Part shown: positions 47,619 to 59,529 of the stretch, in pieces
How the letters are laid out: each line of letters starts with the position of its first letter
Position numbering within the stretch: position 1 is the first letter of the stretch
Assembly (NCBI RefSeq): GCF_024586455.1
Contig: NC_065923.1
Location: 496,001-560,000 of the forward strand
Direction of reading: 5' to 3'
Origin: Bactrocera neohumeralis
Lineage: Eukaryota > Arthropoda > Insecta > Diptera > Tephritidae
DNA length: 64,000 bases
Program-made: the position numbers and the translations under genes
Notes under the pieces: model-generated
Database searches by the model: none
What the model saw: only the letters and a program-made list of their open reading frames with translations
What the model was told of the DNA's origin: nothing

Positions 47619-47960
47619 TTCGTAGTCCTTATTTCGTTTGCCATGGTCGTCATCAAAAGGGAGGTCTTATCCGAGGCTAGTTATAGCTCTTCACTGGGGG
47701 TGTTTTTTTACGTGGCGGGTCCCAAACCCAGCGCACAACCCTATGTAGGGAATGTTTCGCCTTCTCACTTTAGCTCGCCTTCGAACGGATGTTCTTAGGC
47801 TACCCAGAGGATACTTGGTCAAAGACCGGAAGTAGTGAGCTGTTTGAGCCATGTGTAAAAGAATCGTTTTTGGCCACTCCCAAGTGAATGGCGATCAGAG
47901 AACTTTCCTCACTTGCGTGAACTTCTACACATGACTCCATCCTCCTGTAAATGTCCACGT

Positions 47961-49226
47961 TGCTTAAATGGGAAGATGCCCTTGACTCGGCTTTAAGCCT
48001 TCTTTCTGCATCCTAAGTTTCGCTAACACTTCGCTCATAGTTTGATTTCGGGAACTTTGTATAGTCTCAGCTGAAATACTTGGCGGCAATGCTGGACATG
48101 GAACTTAAAGTTAAGTTTTCCAAATAATGCGTTTTCTAAAAAATGGTGCCTACAAGAGCTTCATCCTGTTGCACCAGTTAGGAGCCGAGCAATAGACGGT
48201 CAATCATAAGCAATGGAGAATGCGAGCAATAATAACTTTCAGAGCAAAATCCTTTTGGCCCAAAGTGTAACACAAATTGAATATTGAACTGCTATCTCTT
48301 AGCAAGGCTCAAGTCGCCACTATGTATGAAAGGTGTCCTAACTGGACGCCGTACCATTGGCACTCACGCGGTGAGGCTAAAGATTTTTTGGGTCGCAAAA
48401 GTTGTAAGGCATTGGTCATAATTTTGATGATTTGCTGACTACTTCATTTTTACACAGTCAACTGTGATTGTTAAACTACTGGGTAGATATATAAATGTAT
48501 GTGTGTGTGCGAGAGCTCATTTGAAGTGCCTTAAGGTGCAAGTGTGTCAAGAAATAAGTAAATAAATATAACAGTAATAAAAAAATATATTTCTGTATTT
48601 ATTGGTTTTAGTTTTTGTAATGAAAATCGAATTTCTCCATCGACAAATATCAAGACAAATAGTTGGCAAGTGCATAATTATTGCATAATTAATTAAGTAC
48701 ATTCTAAAAATTAGCTGGCTTATTAAGAGCAAAAGAAATACAAGTTTTTGTCCGGCGCAATTAGTTTAACATTTAGCATTTAATACAGAAATAAACTAAA
48801 AGATTTACAATAAATATGTAATTACACAACTTAAACACGTGCATATACATATACATCTATACACATTTATGACTATGATTAAGTGCTGCTCGAGATCTAA
48901 TACCGGTTGCTATATTTTAAGGTCTGAAATCGAACAGAAAGCCGTTTGGGCGCAATATTTCGCATACAATACACACAAATATTTTTATTAGTTTTGCAAA
49001 ATCGAACTGGTATCTGTAGTATGCAATAATCATAACCGTTAAAATAATGGGGTTCAGTGGCGCAGCTGGGGGGAGAACAGTTTGGGGTAAGGTTACCCAT
49101 TACCTAAGCAACACTTATTTCTTAACTATTGCAATATTTTGGGTTATTGGTTTTTGTAATCTCGCATAGTGTTGCTCGAAAGAGAGCATTGATATATTCT
49201 GCGTCTCCCAAAACTACCGGAGATAT
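47961..49226. other. non-coding stretch
   Basis: AT-rich from 48450. GTGTGTGTG run at 48500-48512. Some sequence at 47960-48400 may be further LINE leader or older repeat, but I see no motif. No gene is recognised. Confidence 0.45.
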
Positions 49227-49466
49227 ATGTATATGGTATTGGTTTATATGTATAAAGTTAAAGCAAAGAAACACAAATTAACCCCAACCGAAGTTTATGA
49301 TTTCAGTACGCAACAAACGAGTTCTTACCTTGCCGTCGGCAATAATATTAAATTTTATATAGTTGATAAGTGCTATGAGTTGCTATCAAGCAAGAAAACT
49401 ATGAAAATCAACGACTTTCGGCAGAGTAATTTGATCGACCGTGATAAGCGAATATACGAGTATTAA
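49227..49466 (+). CDS. unidentified small frame upstream of the Jockey-type LINE
   Basis: Frame of 79 codons from the ATG at 49227. After a hydrophobic start it becomes Lys-rich and polar (KVKAKKHKLTPTEVYDFS, later KKTMKINDFRQSNLIDRDKR), with a protein-like residue balance in AT-rich DNA. I know no matching domain. It ends about 190 bp before the recognisable Jockey RT frame. It could be an old LINE segment, a host exon or chance; the last is quite possible. Confidence 0.25.
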   Translation: MYMVLVYMYKVKAKKHKLTPTEVYDFSTQQTSSYLAVGNNIKFYIVDKCYELLSSKKTMKINDFRQSNLIDRDKRIYEY

Positions 49467-49649
49467 ATAAAATAGACTCAACATCGTCTCACTTTTGGCG
49501 TATTTCGATTTATGAAGAGATCAACCGATTGAATAGGAATCAATGCCTTGAGCAGTTACGTGCAAAGTTCAAACAAACAGCAGATTTACTTTTGTAGTGT
49601 AATGCAGCGCTGCCAGAACGGATTTGCCGAATTTTTCGGGCTTGCAATA

Positions 49650-51276
49650 GGTCGTGCAGATATTTTGTTTATATATTATATTCTTCAAACCATATGACAC
49701 ATCCAATGCAGCAGAAATGGAAACTCATACTTACGAGAATTATACCGAAATTCCCCTAATAACTAACGATGAGGTATGTGAAGAAATAAAAAAACTGAAG
49801 TTTAAGAAATCGCCTGGGTTTGATCTTATTACCAGTGAAATATTAAAACAGCTTCCTCACAACGTTATATGTAAAATTACTGCCATAATGAATGCTACCA
49901 TAAATCTTCAATACGTTTTCATTTATTGGAAAACTGCAGAAGTGATTATGTTCAATAAACCTGGTAAGCCAGCGCATGAAATTACTTCGTATCGGGCCAT
50001 ATCTCTCCTGCCAATGCTCTCAAAACTATCGGAAAAACTGCTTGCTGTGCGTATTAACGACATAATTGAAGAGAAGAAGCTGATACCAGCGCATCAGTTT
50101 GGCTTTCGAAAAAATCACTTCACTATTGACCAAGTGCATAGAATAACTCGAGTCATTGAAAATGCCTTCGAAGACAAAAAAGTTTGCTCGGCCGTTTTTC
50201 TCGACGTGTCTAAAGCGTTTGATAAAGTTTGCCATGGCGGACTCCTAAACAAAATTAAAATGCTTTTACCAAAAAAATATTACAATATATTTTAAAATCA
50301 TACCTTTCGGACCGTTATTTTTTCGAATTAAACATGGAGATATGTACTATACTATGATTTAAAGGAAATAAAGGCTGGTGTTCCTCAGGGTAGTGTGTTA
50401 GGACCCATCCTTTACCTACTCTTTACGTGCGATCTACCACATGACGACAATTGTATTACAGCAACATTTGCAGATGATACTGCGGCTATGTCTGTCGGCA
50501 AAACACAAACTGCATCAATTGCAAGATTGCAGGAACATTTAAACAAAATATTTGAATGAACAGCTAAATGGAGAATAAAATTAAACGAGACTAAATCAGT
50601 ACACATTGATTTCACATACAACAATACTAGATATATGCCTCTGTACTTAAACGGGGAGCAAATACCATATCATAATACCGCGAAATACCTAGGCATGACC
50701 CTGGACACAAAACTTAGATGGAGTGCACATGTCAAAAAGAAAAAAGAAGAATTAGAAATAAAATTCAGAAACTTGTATTGGCCATTGGGTAGAAACTCTG
50801 CATTATTCACATATAACAAAATTCTAGTCTACAAGCAGGTGTTCAGACCAGTTTGGACTTATGGGATACAACTTTGGGGCTGCTCAAGCCCTAGCATTGT
50901 TGCACAAATCCAGCGATTTCAAAACAAAGTTTTAAGATGCGCCGTCAATGCGCCTTGGTATGTTCGCAGTCACGATCTTGAACGCGATCTCGGAATTGAC
51001 TCAGTTGCTGCATCAATTAAAAAATGTGCAAAGTCTCATATGGAAAGACTTTCTGACCATGTGAACACTGAAGCCAGGGCTCTTGTCACTCGAAGTGAAT
51101 GGAAAGAAAGGCTTAAGCGCAAAAAACCGTTTCACCTTATACAGTAAACAGATTCTCTGCAATTTATACGCAGAGCACCATTAATTATTTTGTATCATAC
51201 AATAAGCAAAACAAATTGTTCGTTAGTTTATTTTATGTTATGTAACTAGTTACAATGGCATTGAAATAAAAAAAAA
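49650..51276 (+). mobile_element. 5'-truncated Jockey-clade non-LTR retrotransposon
   Basis: A reverse transcriptase is followed by a short 3' UTR and an A run (51268-51276), the usual 3' end of a Jockey-type LINE. The endonuclease and ORF1 are absent, so the copy is 5'-truncated at about 49640. A target duplication could not be identified by eye. It is not related by sequence to the RTE-like element at 44761. Confidence 0.9.
49654..51147 (+). pseudogene. Jockey-clade reverse transcriptase, frameshifted
   Basis: The first part (49654-50295) shows KLKFKKSPGFDLITSEILKQ, YRAISLLPMLSKLSEKLLA, HQFGFRKNHFTIDQVHRI and motif A VFLDVSKAFDKVCHGGLL. A frame change occurs at 50280-50365. The next part gives motif B AGVPQGSVLGPILYLLFT and motif C TFADDTAAM (catalytic Asp-Asp at 50474-50479). 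A Trp codon has become TGA at about 50558. The last part (to 51147) shows the thumb region KYLGMTLDTKLRWSAHV, then YKQVFRPVWTYGIQLWGCSS, typical of Jockey-type LINEs, ending at the TAA at 51145-51147. It would copy LINE RNA at the nicked target, but this copy is inactive. There is no RNase H domain, as expected for the clade. Confidence 0.9.
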
Positions 51277-52239
51277 TATTATGAATTCTTAAGAAAACAC
51301 ATATCGGTTTCTCTCTTGAACAAGCAAAAATAGAATAGAAAAATAAATAACACACTCTCCACTCGATCGATCAAGAGAACCGAACATACATAGTCAGACC
51401 GTGGATCGTGGATATATATTTTTGGTGTTGATATAGGATCTTTTCGCCCTTCAAATCCGACTTATAGATTCAATTTTGATCTAAAAATTCAACATTGTAC
51501 AGAAGCCTAGTGTTGTGCGTGATGTGCTAGCTGTAGGAATTGCTGAGTTTGATCTTCAATTAACAAAAATTTGCAATGAAAAACGTTGACACGAATAATT
51601 CTGAACATGATTTCCCTTCAGATGAGGGTAATCAATCAATACCTAAGAGGCAGTGAGTGTCCTTATGTTTTATGCTTAGTGCCTCTCTGTCATGGTTTTG
51701 GTTGACCATAGACATATTGGTCAAATTTTCATACTCTTATTATTCTTTTTAAAAATAATATCATTAAAAATTACAATACGATTTGTTCAACAAAGCAGAC
51801 GCAAACTCGAAAGTAAGCATTTTAGATATATGTACATACTTCTTCATTTTCCTTGCTATCGGCTGAAGGCCTCGTAGCCAGTGCTGCGTTTATGTATTTA
51901 TATAATAAAACTCTTTTTTGTTATATGAATTATTATAAATAAATAAATAAATTTCATATCCCATATTGTACATAAATTGTGCCTTGACTGGTTTTGATGA
52001 TTTATGATGAAAATATGTGATGTCGGACGTTTCCGGCTGGTGGACGTGGCTGTTCATAATCAGTATGTATTTTGGAGGATATGTGATGATTCAAAGAAAG
52101 AGGTTTAATTTCTAAATTCGGTTCAAATGTATTAGCTCTTGCAGGATGTTTCACTGAGCCATTAAATATTTGTGGTACGGTATTTGATTTTAACCGAGCA
52201 AAGGACTACAGAACGGCTGAACAGCCTATCTGATTGTAA
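51277..52239. other. non-coding stretch with an exon-like small frame
   Basis: 51576-51656 opens with ATG and reads MKNVDTNNSEHDFPSDEGNQ, then a few residues before TGA. The stop lies in a GCAGTGAGTG context that could serve as a 5' splice site. It may be the start of a retrotransposon ORF1 or chance. AAATAAATAAATAAAT at 51938-51955 looks like the tail of a LINE. The rest is AT-rich and not identified. Confidence 0.35.
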
Positions 52240-52430
52240 CGGTGCACATCTCTTCTCCGGTACATCATCGTACCTTTACTGGGCATTGCAGGTCAAAGCT
52301 GCACATGTCCACCATGGGCATGGCCTCTTGTGCAAATTGCCATATTTGCGAGATGAGACCAGAACCTCATGAGCACCTGATTCTAGATTGCACAAAAATC
52401 GTATCTACGTCTATCGGGGCTTTGAAGTAA
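52240..52430 (+). pseudogene. C-terminal CCHC fragment of a non-LTR retrotransposon
   Basis: The frame at 52242-52430 reads TFTGHCRSKLHMSTMG, matching the LLTGHn...lhklg segment near the C-terminus of I/R1/LOA-type LINEs. It then has CHICEMRPEPHEHLILDC, which fits the CX2CX8HX4C zinc motif that ends those proteins. The RT and RNase H are not visible upstream. The copy is only this tail, consistent with strong 5' truncation. Confidence 0.65.
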
Positions 52431-55020
52431 TTGTTTCGAGAATTTATCTGTTACCGATCGTACTAAAAGCCAGTGCATAATTTAATTTTGAACCGAGGCG
52501 AGCTTTTGACTCGCGGCTTTTTCAAATTTCCCATCAATTTATAGCCAAGCTTAAATTTTCCAACACCACTTGATTACTGAGCGCTAATAATATTTTTCAC
52601 TTTAATTCGATTAATATCACAACAAATAAACTGGTCTCTTGAACATCCGTGTGGCAAGTTTTACCTGCACCGGTGTGCTGCCAGAGTTTTGATTAAAAGG
52701 AAAACAACAACACTCGTAAAAAGTGCAGCAACAATGTCTATTTGCCGCTTGCTGTTGCTTGCTGCTGCAGCATGCAACGCCCTTTCGCGGCAACATTGTT
52801 GCGCCGCTATTAGAATGATTATTGCCATTTAATGGTTAACACTAATGATATGCGACATGAAAATGAAAATAAAATGTAATCTAAAGAAAACAAAACGCGG
52901 CAGCGGCAAGCGGTGAGCAGCATGCAGCAGCGTGCGGCAGCAATGAAAACCGTGAATGGTAATGCGATCATTTGGCAGCGCACGCACAGCAGTCTCTTGA
53001 ACGATACTTGCCTAGCTTCTTGCACCGTTCCGGCGAATAGAATTCCTTAGCATTTATTTCCTGCCACGCAGCCAACATCGCCGCTCCTTCTTGCCACAAT
53101 GCCACAATGCGTGCGAGCGGCAACACTCGTAAAAGCGGCAGTTTTTAGTATTAACACGAAATTTTCTATACTAAAATAACGCAATCAAACAAACAATAAC
53201 AACAACAACTAAAACAGCTAACAATTTTCGCATCGAAATAATTTTTCTTTTATTATTTGGCAACAATGTAGCAGCGGAATTGCCGTGAGGATTGCCCGAT
53301 TTTATGGGCTCATTGCATTGCCATTGGGAAGAAAGATTTTATATTAATTACTTTAATAGTGTGTGTGCGCGCATATGTGTGTCTTGCAGCTTTTATGCCC
53401 AGCACCTTTTTATTTTTATACAAAGATCCTTAAAATTGCATTTGCAAACATATACATGTACACATTTATGCGTTAATATTATGTATTTCTCTATATCTAT
53501 GTACATACATAAGTATGTATGTATGGCATGTGCGATTATGTGTGTGTGCAACTTAGGAAAATACTATTTCCTTTCGCTTTAATTACTTGGGAGCCGCTGA
53601 GATACACATGCATATGTATGTAGCTGTGTATATGTATTTCCACTCGTGTGTTTGCCTTTGTGTGTGTGTGCTCTGCTGCACTGCTTCGTCTGCATCTGGT
53701 TATTACTTTTTATTGACTTGGAAATGCAGTTTGATGTCGTAAAAAATTACATTGTATAAATTTTGATTATAAATATTACTCAAATGTGCTCACGTAAGCA
53801 CACACGCACACACCCTGTACACTTTTCTTGCATATACAATGTTATTTTGATTGCTTTAAATATCTACGCTAATGCCGTCGTATACATTAAGTTCCTTGTA
53901 AATATATGTACATATATACGTATATGTATGTGTGTGTATGTGCCTGGATATTTAATACTTGCTGAAGTTTGTATGCGTGTGTGTGTGTTTAAAATAAGGA
54001 CCTCATAAAGTCAGACATTTACTTCGTATAGTAATTAAGCAGGAAATATGACCCATAAAAATGTGATCTGCGAAGCAAGAGCCTTAGTTTTTCATTACTC
54101 CATCCGGTTATTTTGCTGCTGTTATAATTTTTTAGTAGGATCTTTTTTCATTTGTCTGAAGTTTTTATTAATATCGATTAATTTTGTAGGATTAGAAGAA
54201 AGTATCGTAGATAAGGCGTATTGTGACTCATAACTGCATAAAGGTGAGGTTGGGCTAGATTAGTTGCGACAGGTCCTCAGTCGGGCGTTGTGTAGCTTAA
54301 AGAGCATTCTTTTACGAAATTTAGACATCTCTACTTGTTTATGTACAAACTTCTTCGGACTTCTCTTAAATCTGATTCCACTTGGAAGGCTGTCGAAATG
54401 ACATCTCCATTTGTCCCACTTATGCCTAAATGTTAATTACGATTGTCGAAGTTCCATCTGGAAAATTTCTGTCTTCATCATCGGTATAAAGCAGTTCAGT
54501 ATAGCTGTTAGAATCGCTATTACCAGATCAATGTATAACATATTGAGAGCAATCAACTCTTCCTGACTTCATGCGATTAACCTGGATCAACTGTTGCAAG
54601 AACAGGCCGCAAGCGAACTCGCACCAGCACACAGTCCAATAGTTATGAAACATTGGCGTCGTTCTTTACCGAGCCTTACGGTTTCCATTGATTTCGTTCG
54701 GACTCTATATCCATATGAGTCTTATGAAGAAATATCTCGTTGAAATACAATATGAGATCAAGCAATTTGTAACTAGTTCTGAGTATATTTCAGGCGGTTG
54801 TATATACAATATCGACTAATCTGCCCTGAGAGTGAATGCTGATTTCTTAAAACAGGGAGCAGATTGAAGCAATAAATTTGTTGTTTCTTTAACGGCAGTC
54901 GCTTCTGCTAGAAAATCATCAAAGTGGACCGAAATTCTAACAAGTCTCGTTGAAAAATGTACGATTCTATTTTCAAGCAAGATTTGGCCATTTCGAGCAA
55001 AGTCGTGAGGGTCTTTTTGA
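52431..55020. other. non-coding stretch, GC-richer at 52700-53120
   Basis: 52700-53120 is GC-richer with GCAGCA/GCGGCA words and has short frames only. CATATGTATG-type microsatellites at 53505-53525 and 53905-53940 and GTGTGTGTG at 53660-53670 and 53975-53990. 54240-54950 has no recognisable motif on either strand, though a LINE origin (next to the fragment at 55021) is possible. No exon is supported. Confidence 0.45.
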
Positions 55021-55440
55021 TTATTGCTGTTTCTGTAGTAAATATCTAATCCCCACTTGGGAGGTAAAGTTCAGGTCACCAAGGAAACGTGGGGTTTCGA
55101 CGGAGTATAGGTGGAGATTTAGACGAGTGGGATAAATGGGGCATTCAAAAAGATGATCATTGGTATGTTGAGGTCCATTCTGAATAAGCAGGAGTTTAAC
55201 CTGTACAATATCCACATATACAAAGTTGCGTAAGAGTCGCCCAGATTCTCGGAGCAACTTGAGCTCTACGTGTGCTATGGGTTGTGTCTTAACACCAAGT
55301 ACACCATTCACTTCGAGGAAGTCGGTGAAGGTGTTAATGGCGGTCTGTTCAGGTCTAAAGTGTCCTGCATCCGTAGTCTGGTAGGCGTACTGTTCAATGT
55401 CGTGGACTTAATCAAGGAATGATAATTTTTTGTGCTTAAG
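55021..55440 (-). pseudogene. C-terminal fragment of a Jockey-type LINE
   Basis: On the minus strand, 55330-55030 reads INDFLEVNGVLGVKTQPIA, then a Leu/Arg-rich stretch (ELKLLRESGRLLRNFVYVDI), LLIQNGPQHTNDHLFECP, and YPTRLNLHLYSVETPRFLGD. It parallels the RT C-terminal tail of Jockey-type elements (lpRq.RvtLaqLRSG..., cP.Cg..pHdt.HLFnCPa.PThLt..sLW..Pve.A.FL). The zinc-type Cys residues are partly lost (GPQHTNDHLFEC). No RT core is visible at higher coordinates. It is diverged but almost free of stops in this part. Confidence 0.65.
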
Positions 55441-56599
55441 AGGTGGCCTCGCTTCAAGCAGGCAACTGTAGAGATGATTTATGCAAAAAAAAATCTCAGC
55501 AGAAACTGTTTGCTGTATTCCTTAAGCAGAAGTATTCAGGCCTCCCTATATAGTCGTTTTGAGCAATTCTTTTACTGCTATAATCATAATCGCGTTCTTA
55601 TGTGAGATTAACACGATTAAATTCCATTAGTGGCTCTCTATTGGTTTTAAATTCTTCCCTCAGATAGAAGGCCCTCTTAAATAGCAGTATGAGAAAGATT
55701 TATTCAGTAAGCTAGATAAGATCATGGATGCCGATGGCAAAATCGGAAATGATATTTGAAGTTTCTGCAAGACAGCTACACTGAACCCTCGACAGCTGGT
55801 TGAACGTGGCCGTCCAAATACTGACTGGACTAATTTTGACCATCGTCCATGAATACAAAATACCTCCCTGAGTCGAGTTATCGAATTATCCTCGAGTAAT
55901 TTTTATTCGATCTGAGGAAGTAGCTCGGAGAACTTATTGCTAAGTCTTTAAGCCGAACTTGACTATATTCTAAGCTTCCTACTTTCTACGATAGTTTCTA
56001 GTAGAGATTCTTAGAAATTCTATTTGTTGTACTTATCATGTTGAAAATATACTCGCAGAGTTATTTCTTGCAGGATTGTGAATTATGCCATGCAAAAGGA
56101 ATCACATAAAAATGGCGATTACAACAAAATCATGCATGCATCATACATTTTCATTTCCATTACAATTATTTAGTTACATTTGTTATTTTTGCCACTGTTG
56201 TTGTTGTTGTTTACTTTAAAATTCATTGCAACTGCCGCCTTGCCATTTAACTGCCATTTTTTGTGCTGTTGTTTTAGCAATAAATGGAAGCAATAAAATG
56301 TGTAAGAAAAGCAGAAATGTGCAAGTGCAAGAAATGCCGTTACGCAAACGTGCATGTGTGTGTGTGTGTGTTGCGCGCGTGCAGAAGAAAGTTGGGCAGG
56401 GCAGGCGTGGCGAACATATTTGCAATGTGTTGCAGGCAGTGAATGCACTTCAACGGCGCCGCACGGCCGTTGCGCGCTCTCGCTCTCGCACTCCCTCTCG
56501 CTATGCCATTTGCTAACAACGTGCTCAATTTATGGCCGTAAACTAATTTAACTTTTATAAATTACGAAACACGCATAAACACAATTTTATGTGAACTTT
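55441..56599. other. non-coding stretch
   Basis: 55441-56060 shows no motif. 56170-56520 contains GTTGTTGTTGTTGTT (56198-56212), GTGTGTGTGTGTG (56357-56370) and a CTCTCGCTCTCGCACTCCCT patch at 56477-56496. The overlapping frames on both strands are compositional. Confidence 0.45.
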
Positions 56600-56915
56600 T
56601 TATGTGCGTTTCCAGGCTCGTATGTGTGCGCGTGTTGTTGCAACATACTTACGTACCAGAGTACAACTTTGTTGCACGGAGCTAGCCGGGCGGTCTGAGA
56701 AGTCATTCTGTCAGTCAAACATTGCCCTCGCCGCCCAACCTACACGCTTTGGCCGCCAATCTGCCCTGCCGCGAGCGCGCGTCGGCATTTCATTGCATTG
56801 CTGTGGCTACTGGAGCTTTTGCTGTCGCCGCGTCATTGTTGCAACAGCTGCGGCGGCGGCCACATTTTTCAGATTCGGGTGGTCAGACCACACGGCGCGG
56901 CGGCTGGTAAGTAAT
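56600..56915 (+). other. GC-rich island with splice donor: candidate host 5' exon
   Basis: Against the AT-rich surroundings this block is rich in GCC/GCG/CGG words. TCAGTC at 56711-56716 equals the fly initiator consensus TCAGTY. The island ends in CGGCTGGTAAGTAATG, in which GTAAGT (56907-56912) is a perfect 5' splice site followed by GT-rich, intron-like DNA. This would fit a transcription start and short first exon. The frame through it (56604-56933) has no recognisable domain, so if it is an exon it may be untranslated. The call is inference from composition and two short motifs. Confidence 0.3.
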
Positions 56916-59529
56916 GTGTGTGTGTATTTATAAAATGATCTGTCCTCAGCTGTTTTCGTCGCTCGCGATTTTTAATATAGCCATACACACACCCACAAGC
57001 ACACATATACACATATTCCTGTATGCAAACGTGTGCGCTTGTCTTTACATTTTGTGGTGTTTTTTGCGGGCGAAGAAATTATGATTTTGTCACATTAACG
57101 ACGGACATTACACACTCATTTGTCAAGTGTGGATTTTTAGCGCGAAATTTTATGCGCCTTCGTGGTGGCCAGCACTTCGGGTGGGGAAAGATTTGTGTGC
57201 GGACTTTACTTGGTGATAGCAACGAATGTTCTTGCGGCAAAATAAATTTGCGAATTCTTGTTGGTGAGTTTTCCACGACAACTTGGCGAAATTTGGCTTT
57301 GTAGTAACAATATACAGTAGTATATTCTTTCTTGTCTCTTCTAAGCGAGCGGCAAAGGAACACTTGCTAAAATAGTAGAAACTAAGATTTTGTTTTGTAT
57401 GTTTGTACATAGACTTATTATAATGAGGATTTTGAAAATATTTCTGGATTTCCGTAATGACTTATCCTTCTCTTAGTTCTTAGCTGGAACTTGATGAGGA
57501 CCATGACAGAATTCAACACATTTCGCTTGAGTCATTCAAAAGTTGATACAAACCTACAATTAGAAGAGAGCAAGGGAGACCATGAGGATTAAGAGTTAAG
57601 ATTGTAACAGCATAACCTTATGTAGCAATGCGTTCGAGACTCGAAATATTGGTAAACTTTTATAAAATTTCTATAATGACACTAGCCAAGAGCGCCGAGG
57701 ATGTTCAATTTAAAGTTAGGTTACCTTATACTACTAACCGGCTATCTTTAGTAATGCTAGATGGAGTTTCAGTTTAGTTTGAGGTCAAGTATTCGTCAAC
57801 GCCTTTTGCGAACTTTAAGAGCGACTTGATATCTATGTTTGATATTTTGTGTACTCCTTTGAACTCCGAAGCTTCCGATCCTGCATGAATCCGCCTGTCA
57901 ACGCTTTTGGAAATTTCGTTGTTTATAGTTTTTGGTGACTACCGTATCACTTATACTTGTACCTTTTGTAAAGAGTACCATATCCGTCTCCAAGTGTAAA
58001 CTCGCGTGTTGCGTAAATTGGAAAATGCGCTCTGCTAAGCTTTAAGCGTCCAATCTGCGGCCACCTCTATCTCACAAGAAATAAAACACATTTTCAAGAG
58101 ACACCAAATCGAAAGACTTTACTGCTCGAATCTAAGATACGCGTGTTCTACAAAACACACCAAAAGTTGAAGGTTTACCTCTTTAGTGGATTAACCACAT
58201 CTGGTACTGAGTTTAACTGTGCACTAGTCTTGTTACTTTCGGCTGTAATTGCTTTTGACGAGCGAGCGGAGAGTGACGAATCGAAGACGGCCAATATTTC
58301 AAAAGCCGCTATACTCTAATTCAAGTCGGAAAAATATAAAGGAGATATTGAAATTGGAAAAATTGTATTCCAATTAAGACAAATATTTATCTATTATAAT
58401 TTCATGCTTTAATTGATTCGTCGCCTTAACTGGTTGTCATAATAAATTTCTGATCGCTTATCGTTTCGACGCTTATTATTTGAGTATTTCAAACATTTTA
58501 TGGCATAACACATTTTATTTTTGTAAAACACCTGCCACTAAATAACCAATATAAGTAAATGGCATTCGAAAGAGCTAAGTGAACCGAAAATGCCGCTCAC
58601 ATTTTCATAACAAACTAAAAAATCATAATCCATATGCCATATTCGTCATAAACTCGTTGGAGTGCGGACATTTTTATAGCGACCGAGTCATGATTTGACT
58701 TAAATAACTATTTATATGTTGTTTACATGAGTACCATGCGTAATAATTTAATATAACAACATAAACATTTTATTTTTTGTTTTTGTTTTCCGACTTTTTT
58801 AACTTGATGTGCGTGCATTCGCTGGTTTGTTGCACAAAGAAGTGCACTCGTACCTGTTTGTGGCGCGACCGACTTTCTTTAAGCGCGTGTTACATATTAC
58901 GTATGAATTTATTTACATATACATACATACATATGTATCAGTGCATAAGTGGGCGGGTGTGTCTGAGGCGTGTGTGTTTTTTTAAAGGTCATTTTCATAT
59001 ATTCCGCGTCAGCGCTCACTTTCAGTTTTGCTCGCATTTTTGTTATATTTTATTAATAGGTCGAACGTGTTTGGGCCACGATGTTAGTCGAGCTGTCTAA
59101 CACACATATGCATGTACATATTTATAAATCACTAATGTACTTATGAACAATTTTTTATTATTTTTAAAATTATTTCTATGCGTTGTCAACGCGTAATTTT
59201 ATATTTATTTAAGTAAATTATTTCTCCATTACAACAAACACATAATTTCTTCATAGTTTTGTGTATGGTAATGCCTCAAAGAGATATAGATTTACATATA
59301 CATACATATATACAAACATGTTCGCTTGACGATTGTCGGGGCCGCATGTTTGGTAATTTGTTACCAAGCTGAAGTCAGATCATGTCAAGGAGCAGTTTGC
59401 TAAAGCTGATTTTTCCAGACAGTTTTTCTTATAATGCATATGATTGGTGATTTTGTGTGAGGTGCTTTATAAAGCCTAGGGAACACGCTTCAGTATCACT
59501 GAAAACAGCTACAAATATACAAACATACT
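56916..59529. other. non-coding stretch, no gene recognised
   Basis: 57020-57410 has overlapping frames on both strands without motifs. 57420-58330 looks like decayed repeat DNA but I could not match it. 58500-59300 is AT-rich with CATACATACATACATATG at 58919-58936 and CATATACATACATATATAC at 59295-59313. Confidence 0.45.

Larger units (their letters stand above)
44761..47960 (-). mobile_element. nearly full-length RTE-like non-LTR retrotransposon
   Basis: On the minus strand it holds, in order, a 5' leader (about 47960-47620), an apurinic-type endonuclease, a linker and a reverse transcriptase. It ends with an AAG-repeat tail (44761-44782 as CTT on the plus strand). Endonuclease followed by RT in one frame, with a short microsatellite tail and no RNase H, fits the RTE clade; the clade name is by resemblance. 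It lacks long terminal repeats. The 5' boundary is uncertain: sequence between about 47800 and 47950 is assigned by general resemblance. Two other copies are in the window (23655-25115, 38767-39037). The lesions are few: two nonsense codons, one small deletion near 46190 and frameshifts near 46070 and 45380. This is a fairly young but dead copy. Confidence 0.9.

Noticed and set aside
46595..47798. Plus-strand frames of 62-131 codons
   Set aside because: They are antisense shadows of the endonuclease and linker of the minus-strand LINE, which has clear domain motifs.
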